A stretch of 64,000 bases of DNA from Shewanella sp. ANA-3. GTDB lineage: Bacteria > Pseudomonadota > Gammaproteobacteria > Enterobacterales > Shewanellaceae. Below are positions 58,356-64,000 of the stretch, piece after piece (within the stretch, counting starts at the first letter, position 1; each line of letters opens with the position of its first letter). The stretch covers positions 2,418,001 through 2,482,000 of the forward strand of contig NC_008577.1 in the NCBI RefSeq assembly GCF_000203935.1, written 5' to 3'. The notes beneath the pieces were generated by a model that was not told the origin of the DNA, did not search any database, and worked only from the letters and a program-made list of their open reading frames with translations. Both the position numbers and the translations under genes were made by a program.

Positions 58356-59303
58356 TTACTGCGGCTCGCTGATGCCTTCGCTGGTCATATGAACGCGCTG
58401 TAGGGTGCCGTCGGCATTGTAATGCAGCGGGTCAATGGCAACTGAACGTCTAAACTCACCGCCGCCATCCTGCGATGCGCCGGTATGATAGATAAAGTAG
58501 GATTTACCTTTAAATTCAATAATCGCTTGATGGTTTGTCGGCGAGTTACCCGCCACTTCATTTAAGATGCCTTGGTACTTCCACGGGCCAAGAATGCTAT
58601 CACTGGTGGCATAGGCAATTTTTTCAGGGAAGCCTGAAGCGTATGAAAGATAATAGGTTTTATCTTTTTTATGTACCCAGAGCGCTTCGGTAAAGTTAGG
58701 CACATCAATGGCATGAATTTGGCCATCGAGTTCAATCATATTGGGTTTTAACTTGGCAAATCTTGGCTTAGTGTTACCCCAGAAAATATAAGCTTGCTTG
58801 TCATCATCGATAAAGACCGCAGGATCGATATCATCCCAATCAATCTCAGTATCTGTGGTCATGTCATTGGTGATAAGGGCAGTGCCGCGGGCATCCTTGA
58901 AGGGGCCAAGTGGACTATCAGCAACAGCGACACCTATGGCAAAGCCATTGATTTTGTTGTGTCTTGCCGTCACATACCAGTAGAACTGACCTTCTTTTTC
59001 GATCACATGGCTAGCCCATGCATCTCCTTTAGCCCAGCTGAAATCCTTCACCGATAACTTGCTGCCATGGGCCGTCCAATTGTGCATATCCTTAGAGCTA
59101 AAAACGAGCCAATCATGCATTTCGAAGAAGGTGCGATTGTCCTTTGCAACGTCATGGCCAGTATAAAGATAGACGGTATCTTGGTGCACTATGGCGGCAG
59201 GATCGGCGGTAAATACATCCGTAAACAGAGGGTTAGCAGCAATCGCTGCAGTGCTGACACTCGTACTCAATGCCAAACACACACTCAAAAATGCCTTTTT
59301 CAT
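58356..59303 (-). CDS. Secreted GH43-family glycoside hydrolase (arabinosidase/xylosidase type)
   Basis: A 315-residue protein with signal peptide MKKAFLSVCLALSTSVSTAA cleaved after about residue 22. The five-bladed propeller of family 43 shows TADPAAIVHQDTVYLYTGHD (catalytic base Asp near 34), DIDPAVFIDDD (pKa-modulating Asp) and VPNFTEALWVHK, where Glu acts as the general acid. It should release arabinose from plant or algal polymers in the periplasm or outside. It is divergent from the dehydratase operon across a perfect dyad, hence probably under AraR. Confidence 0.85.
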   Translation of the reverse strand: MKKAFLSVCLALSTSVSTAAIAANPLFTDVFTADPAAIVHQDTVYLYTGHDVAKDNRTFFEMHDWLVFSSKDMHNWTAHGSKLSVKDFSWAKGDAWASHVIEKEGQFYWYVTARHNKINGFAIGVAVADSPLGPFKDARGTALITNDMTTDTEIDWDDIDPAVFIDDDKQAYIFWGNTKPRFAKLKPNMIELDGQIHAIDVPNFTEALWVHKKDKTYYLSYASGFPEKIAYATSDSILGPWKYQGILNEVAGNSPTNHQAIIEFKGKSYFIYHTGASQDGGGEFRRSVAIDPLHYNADGTLQRVHMTSEGISEPQ

Positions 59304-59328
59304 ACTTCCTCTATTGTTTTTTGATATT

Positions 59329-59349
59329 TTGGTATTATAGTAATACCAA
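59329..59349. promoter_or_regulatory. Perfect dyad operator between the GH43 gene and the dehydratase operon
   Basis: TTGGTATTA (59329-59337) and TAATACCAA (59341-59349) are exact inverted repeats around TAG. It lies 26 bp upstream of the GH43 start and 130 bp before the dehydratase, so it can control both. It is the best-formed member of the locus's dyads and fits a dimeric GntR protein. Confidence 0.7.
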
Positions 59350-59479
59350 TACTTTTACGTGCTAGCAATATTAAAGTACAAATTGTTAACTCAGGGCATC
59401 AGCTTCATCCGTTCGTTTTATGTTGAGTGTTACTCAATCGTGCGGGTAGGGCATGTGCCTTGGAAGACGAAGGTGTCAT

Positions 59480-61213
59480 ATGAATAATAAAAAACCGAAA
59501 ACACTTCGTTCGGCTAGTTGGTTTGGTAGTGATGACAAAAATGGCTTTATGTATCGCAGTTGGATGAAAAACCAAGGCATACCCGAGCATCACTTTCAAA
59601 ATAAGCCTGTGATTGGTATTTGCAATACTTGGTCAGAATTGACGCCCTGTAATGGTCATCTACGGGAATTGGCGCAAAGAGTAAAGAATGGCATTCGGGA
59701 AGCGGGTGGCATTCCGGTGGAGTTTCCGGTGTTTTCGAATGGTGAGTCCAACTTGCGTCCAAGTGCCATGCTGACCCGTAACCTTGCGGCCATGGACACG
59801 GAAGAAGCCATTCGTGGCAACCCCATCGACGGTGTTGTGCTGTTAGTAGGCTGCGATAAAACGACTCCGGCTTTATTAATGGGCGCGGCCAGTTGTGATT
59901 TACCGACAATCGTTGTTACTGGTGGTCCCATGCTCAATGGTAAGCATAAGGGTAAGGATGTTGGTTCGGGCACACTCGTGTGGGAACTGCATCAAGAATA
60001 TAAAGCGGGCAATATCAGCCTTGCCGCATTTATGAATGCCGAAGCGGATATGTCACGCTCAACGGGCACCTGTAACACTATGGGGACGGCATCGACCATG
60101 GCTTGTATGGTGGAAACCCTTGGGGTGAGTTTGCCACACAATGCAACCATTCCTGCGGTGGATTCTCGCCGCCAAGTGCTGGCCCATATGTCGGGAATGC
60201 GAATTGTGGACATGGTCAAAGAGGATTTGACCTTAAGTAAAATTTTAAGCCGTGATGCTTTTATCAATGCCATCAAAGTGAATGCTGCCATTGGGGGGTC
60301 AACCAACGCCGTAATCCATTTAAAGGCGATCGCCGGCAGGATAGGGGTTGAGCTGTCACTCGATGACTGGCGCCATGGTTACACAGTACCGACCATAGTG
60401 AATCTTAAACCTTCGGGTCAGTACTTAATGGAAGACTTTTACTACGCAGGTGGCCTGCCAGCAGTACTAAGGCAACTGTTTGAGCATGATTTACTGAGCA
60501 AAAATACGCTTACAGTCAATGCCGCTAGCCTCTGGGACAATGTCAAAGAGGCGCCGTGTTATAACCAAGAGGTGATCATGTCACTTGAAAATCCCTTGGT
60601 TGAAAATGGCGGCATTCGCGTACTGCGCGGCAATCTCGCGCCTAGAGGCGCTGTGATCAAGCCTTCAGCCGCCAGCGCACACCTGATGCAACACCGCGGT
60701 AAAGCCGTGGTGTTTGAAAGCTTCGACGATTACAACGCTCGCATCGGCGATCCTGAATTGGATATCGATGAAAACAGCATTATGGTGCTTAAAAACTGTG
60801 GCCCAAAGGGATATCCGGGCATGGCAGAGGTCGGCAATATGGGACTGCCACCGAAGTTGTTGAAAAAAGGAATTAAGGACATGGTGAGGATTTCCGATGC
60901 ACGCATGAGTGGCACCGCCTTTGGCACAGTTGTGCTGCATGTTGCCCCAGAAGCACAAGCCCTTGGGCCACTGGCCGCCGTCCAAAATGGTGACATGATA
61001 GCGCTAGATACCTATGCCGGAACGTTACAGCTGGAGATCAGTGACCAAGAGTTACAAGCCCGTCTTGCCAAACTGGCGACAGTGAAATCCATTCCTGTGA
61101 ATGGTGGCTATCTCTCGCTCTTTAAGGAGCATGTTCTCCAGGCGGATGAGGGCTGTGATTTTGATTTTCTCGTGGGATGTCGAGGTGCAGAGATACCAGC
61201 ACATTCCCATTAA
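59480..61213 (+). CDS. Sugar-acid (L-arabonate) dehydratase, IlvD/Edd family
   Basis: A 577-residue protein from ATG 59480, with GAAGG upstream. Fe-S ligands and family motifs are GICNTWSELTPCNGHL, LVGCDKTTPALLMGA and STGTCNTMGTASTMACM; the C-terminal part has RISDARMSGTAFGTVVLHVAPEA. The length and motifs are those of L-arabonate/D-xylonate dehydratases. With the next two genes it gives an oxidative arabinose route, aldonate to 2-keto-3-deoxy-aldonate. Specificity for arabonate is inferred from the locus. Confidence 0.85.
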   Translation: MNNKKPKTLRSASWFGSDDKNGFMYRSWMKNQGIPEHHFQNKPVIGICNTWSELTPCNGHLRELAQRVKNGIREAGGIPVEFPVFSNGESNLRPSAMLTRNLAAMDTEEAIRGNPIDGVVLLVGCDKTTPALLMGAASCDLPTIVVTGGPMLNGKHKGKDVGSGTLVWELHQEYKAGNISLAAFMNAEADMSRSTGTCNTMGTASTMACMVETLGVSLPHNATIPAVDSRRQVLAHMSGMRIVDMVKEDLTLSKILSRDAFINAIKVNAAIGGSTNAVIHLKAIAGRIGVELSLDDWRHGYTVPTIVNLKPSGQYLMEDFYYAGGLPAVLRQLFEHDLLSKNTLTVNAASLWDNVKEAPCYNQEVIMSLENPLVENGGIRVLRGNLAPRGAVIKPSAASAHLMQHRGKAVVFESFDDYNARIGDPELDIDENSIMVLKNCGPKGYPGMAEVGNMGLPPKLLKKGIKDMVRISDARMSGTAFGTVVLHVAPEAQALGPLAAVQNGDMIALDTYAGTLQLEISDQELQARLAKLATVKSIPVNGGYLSLFKEHVLQADEGCDFDFLVGCRGAEIPAHSH

Positions 61214-61273
61214 ATATGAACTCGTTTTCTTTTATAATAAAACCAGATAATTATTTTAATAAAAGGTTGAGTT

Positions 61274-62044
61274 ATGAAGTTGACTAATCAATACCCGAGT
61301 TTACAAGGGAAAACCATTTTTATCAGTGGTGGCGCAACGGGTATTGGGGCTTGCTTGGTTAATGCTTTTTTAGAGCAGGGCGCTAAGGTGGCATTTGTCG
61401 ATATTTTAGTTGAGGAGTCAACTCAACTCGTCGCAGACCTTAAGCAGACTCAACCAGAGGCCAGCGTAACATTTTATCACTGCGATCTTGTCGATATCGC
61501 CGCCCTCAAGCGTGTGATTGCTCAGGTCGAGGACGATTTAGGCCCAATATCAGTATTAATTAACAATGCCGCGTGCGATCAACGCCATAGCATCGACGAA
61601 GTGACCCCAGAATATTGGGACCAATGCCTAAACACCAATTTGCGGCATTACTTTTTCGCCGTACAAGCGGTCAGGCCGCAAATGCAGCGCCTCGGCGGAG
61701 GCTCAGTGATCAACTTAGGTTCAATGAGTTGGCACAATCGGCAGGCGGGCATGGCGGGTTACACCGCATCTAAGGCCGGCGCCATGGGCTTAACTCGAGG
61801 GTTAGCTGCCGATTTAGGTAAAGATAAAATCCGGATTAATACCTTAACGCCGGGTTGGGTGATGACAAAACGTCAACTCACGCACTGGGTAGATAAAGAT
61901 ACGGCAAAACATATCGAAAATAACCAATGTATTAAAGAATATGTGATGCCCGAAGATATTGCTGCTATGGCGTTATTTTTAGCAGCAGATGATAGCAAAC
62001 TCTGCACCGCACAGAATTTTATTGTCGATGGTGGTTGGATTTAA
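61274..62044 (+). CDS. SDR-family aldose 1-dehydrogenase (arabinose/xylose type)
   Basis: A 256-residue short-chain dehydrogenase: TIFISGGATGIGA near 14-26 (NAD(P) glycine motif), INNAACDQRHS, the catalytic serine in INLGSMSWH near 145-153, YTASKAG near 162-168, and an end ...CTAQNFIVDGGWI. The sequence closely recalls Caulobacter XylB, down to NLRH, SWH and the W-I end. It should oxidise the aldose to a lactone, the step before the dehydratase. Confidence 0.82.
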   Translation: MKLTNQYPSLQGKTIFISGGATGIGACLVNAFLEQGAKVAFVDILVEESTQLVADLKQTQPEASVTFYHCDLVDIAALKRVIAQVEDDLGPISVLINNAACDQRHSIDEVTPEYWDQCLNTNLRHYFFAVQAVRPQMQRLGGGSVINLGSMSWHNRQAGMAGYTASKAGAMGLTRGLAADLGKDKIRINTLTPGWVMTKRQLTHWVDKDTAKHIENNQCIKEYVMPEDIAAMALFLAADDSKLCTAQNFIVDGGWI

Positions 62045-62123
62045 ATATCACAATAAAATTTCAGTTCATTAAATAATGAGGTGAGTGCTGAGTTTATTTT
62101 AAATAAAAGGTAAAGCACTCACC

Positions 62124-63179
62124 ATGCAACTCTCTGTTACTCAAAAAAGCCTACAACACGCCGCATTTGCGGATGAACTACAATTAGTCACGCTCACTAA
62201 TAGCCACGGGCTTGAAGTGGTTCTGTCAAATTACGGCGCCAGTATTTGGTCGGTCAAACTTTATGGTCAAGCGCAAGAACCTATTTCATTAAGTCTGGGC
62301 TATCAAGATATTAAAGATTGGGTGACTAATCCGTATTATTTTGGTATTACCGCCGGCCGTGTCGCAAATCGCATTGGTAAAGCACAATTCCCCTTAGCAG
62401 GTAAAACAATTCAATTAGTCGCCAATGAAGGCAATAATCAACTTCACGGCGGACCTAAAGGATTAAGCCATTGCACTTGGCAGGTTGAGATGCTGCAGGA
62501 CAATGACAGTGTGGCGGCGGTTTTCAGCATTACCAGCCCCGATGGCGATCAAGGATTTCCGGGGAATCTTGCGATTACGCTCGAGTACCGCCTCAATGAA
62601 AACAATGAATTAACTCTGAACTATCAAGCCGTTTGCGATCAAACCACACCCGTCTGTTTAACTAATCATGCTTACTGGAATCTTGCCTCCAACAAACAGC
62701 AAGGCATTTTAGGGCACGAACTCTCCATTCAAGCCAGTCATTTCTTGGCGCTCGATAATGAACAGATCCCGACGGGCGAATTAATCTTAGTCGACGATGG
62801 CGCATACGATTTCAAACAACCGAAGCTAATTGCCACGGATATTAAGCAATTAACCAATGGTTATGATCATTATTTTGTGATGGATAGAAACCCAGACAAT
62901 AAAAACAGTTTGCAGACTATTGCGGTATTAAAAGATCCGCTTTCTGGCCGAGAACTCGAAATTAGTACCACAGAAGTCGGCGTGCAATTTTATAGTGGCA
63001 ACTTTCTCGATGGCAGCCATATTGATGATGAAGGTTATAGCATTAATCAATTCCATGGCCTGTGTTTAGAAACCCACGGTTATCCGAACGCGGTAAACAT
63101 TGACCATTTCCCGAGTGTCATGCTTGAGGCAAATACTCAATATCAACAAATTACGGTACATAAGTTTAAGAATATTTAA
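62124..63179 (+). CDS. galM: Aldose 1-epimerase (mutarotase)
   Basis: A 351-residue GalM-type protein. GRVANRIGKAQF near 83 (conserved Arg), NQLHGGPKGLSH near 111-122, TNHAYWNLAS with catalytic His near 181, and GVQFYSGNFLDG and CLETHGYPNAVN with catalytic Glu near 316 are all present. It interconverts the alpha and beta anomers of the sugar, feeding isomerase or dehydrogenase. It lies in the dehydratase-SDR operon. Confidence 0.93.
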   Translation: MQLSVTQKSLQHAAFADELQLVTLTNSHGLEVVLSNYGASIWSVKLYGQAQEPISLSLGYQDIKDWVTNPYYFGITAGRVANRIGKAQFPLAGKTIQLVANEGNNQLHGGPKGLSHCTWQVEMLQDNDSVAAVFSITSPDGDQGFPGNLAITLEYRLNENNELTLNYQAVCDQTTPVCLTNHAYWNLASNKQQGILGHELSIQASHFLALDNEQIPTGELILVDDGAYDFKQPKLIATDIKQLTNGYDHYFVMDRNPDNKNSLQTIAVLKDPLSGRELEISTTEVGVQFYSGNFLDGSHIDDEGYSINQFHGLCLETHGYPNAVNIDHFPSVMLEANTQYQQITVHKFKNI

Positions 63180-63277
63180 TTCAATCAAGGCGAAATAACA
63201 TTTATTTGTACGAGTTAGTCTGCAGTTAACAGCAGGCTAGGGGATCTCTGTTACCTAAAATTATAAAGGGAATAATA

Positions 63278-64000
63278 ATGAAACATAATAAAATCATTAC
63301 CGCATTGGGATTATGGGCTGTCAGTGCTACTTGTGCCTACGCCACCACAGTGGGCTTTTCACAGGTTGGCTCCGAGAGTGGTTGGCGTACCAGCTTTAGC
63401 GAAGCGGTCAAGGCCGAAGCTAAACAGCGTGGCATCGATTTGAAATTTGCCGACGCTCAGCAAAAACAAGAGAACCAAATCAAAGCCGTGCGCAGCTTTA
63501 TCGCCCAAGGTGTGGATGCCATTATTATTGCGCCCGTGGTAGAAACAGGTTGGAAACCCGTACTGAAAGAAGCCAAACGCGCCAAAATCCCAGTCGTGAT
63601 TGTCGACCGTAATATCAAGGTCGATGATGACTCCTTATTCCTTACCCGTATCGCCTCCGACTTTAGCGAAGAAGGCCGCAAGATTGGCCAATGGCTTATG
63701 GATAAAACCCAAGGTAACTGCGATATCGCCGAGTTGCAGGGCACGGTAGGTGCAACCGCAGCGATTGATCGCGCAGCCGGTTTTAACCAAGTGATTGCCA
63801 ATTATCCCAATGCCAAGATTGTTCGTAGCCAAACTGGCGAATTTACCCGTGCTAAGGGTAAAGAAGTGATGGAAGGTTTCCTCAAAGCCCAAAACGGTCA
63901 GCCACTGTGCGCCGTGTGGTCGCATAACGATGAAATGGCCCTCGGCGCCGTGCAAGCCATTAAAGAAGCCGGTTTAAAACCGGGCAAAGATATTCTGATT
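63278..64000 (+). CDS. araU: Sugar ABC transporter periplasmic binding protein (AraU-like), 5' part
   Basis: The ATG at 63278 (AAGGGA upstream) opens a frame of 241 codons to the window edge. Signal peptide MKHNKIITALGLWAVSATCAYA precedes a periplasmic-binding-protein I fold: TVGFSQVGSESGWRTSFSE, AQGVDAIIIAPVVETGW, VIVDRNIKVDD, and AVWSHNDEMALGAVQAIKEAG. It is close to YtfQ-type furanose-binding proteins. Shewanella arabinose loci contain an AraUVWZ ABC system, and ATPase and permease genes should follow outside the window. Confidence 0.9.
   Translation, partial: MKHNKIITALGLWAVSATCAYATTVGFSQVGSESGWRTSFSEAVKAEAKQRGIDLKFADAQQKQENQIKAVRSFIAQGVDAIIIAPVVETGWKPVLKEAKRAKIPVVIVDRNIKVDDDSLFLTRIASDFSEEGRKIGQWLMDKTQGNCDIAELQGTVGATAAIDRAAGFNQVIANYPNAKIVRSQTGEFTRAKGKEVMEGFLKAQNGQPLCAVWSHNDEMALGAVQAIKEAGLKPGKDILI

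Overview
The window looks like a chromosomal segment of a gammaproteobacterium, most likely Shewanella. From about 30 kb onward the genes follow the known order thrS-infC-rpmI-rplT, trxB, ald/lrp-ftsK-lolA-rarA-crcB-serS, then tusE/B/C/D and yccA. The proteins have the lengths and sequence character of Shewanella core proteins. A GntR-controlled arabinose locus of the type known from some Shewanella strains closes the window.

The left part (1 to about 29.7 kb) is an AT-rich accessory island loaded with anti-phage-type genes. It ends against two tandem tRNA-Val(GAC) genes whose 3' ends face the island. From left to right it holds: (a) a mobile-element control module, with a truncated tyrosine integrase, an overlapping excisionase-like gene, and a divergent Xre-type regulator with two dyad operators between them; (b) a sigma54 (RpoN) activator with a CARF-like sensor domain, followed by a near-perfect -24/-12 promoter and a five-gene run of hsdR, hsdM, hsdS, SIR2 and HerA ATPase; (c) a three-gene bacterial dynamin locus resembling leoC-leoB-leoA, in which one GTPase is split over two proteins, plus two small genes; (d) a ComEC-type metallo-beta-lactamase-fold hydrolase, a membrane protein and a small unknown protein; (e) a 1180-aa protein and a 2120-aa DEAD-box/DUF1998 helicase, best read as Druantia type III (DruH-DruE).

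The strongest candidate for something undescribed is block (b). A CARF-like ligand sensor fused to a sigma54 AAA+ activator sits beside an exact sigma54 promoter for a combined type I restriction-modification and SIR2-HerA operon. This suggests a defence operon switched on by a nucleic-acid or nucleotide signal instead of being constitutive. The block is flanked by 15-bp near-identical direct repeats. A second candidate is the MBL/membrane/small-protein trio in front of Druantia, whose first gene has its ribosome binding site buried in a 13-bp hairpin.

The middle part (30-52 kb) is core genome: multidrug efflux (norM/mdtK), riboflavin synthase, translation (thrS, infC with an AUA start codon, rpmI, rplT, serS), redox (trxB), alanine metabolism (ald, lrp), chromosome segregation (ftsK), lipoprotein transport (lolA), replication-fork maintenance (rarA), fluoride export (crcB), tRNA 2-thiolation (tusBCD, tusE), and the purine nucleoside transporter pair punR/punC. 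A tRNA-Ser(UGA) gene is followed by three decayed copies of its own 3' end and terminator region.

The right part (52-64 kb) is an arabinose catabolic locus. It encodes the isomerase route (araB, araD, araA), a HAD phosphatase, a GntR/FCD regulator (AraR), a secreted GH43 enzyme, and a divergent operon for an oxidative route (aldonate dehydratase, SDR aldose dehydrogenase, mutarotase) leading into a sugar ABC transporter (AraU-type binding protein, cut by the window end). Dyad elements with TAGTAATA/GGTATTA half-sites lie before araB, araR and the GH43/dehydratase pair and are probable AraR operators. No CRISPR array, rRNA gene or intact insertion sequence was seen.
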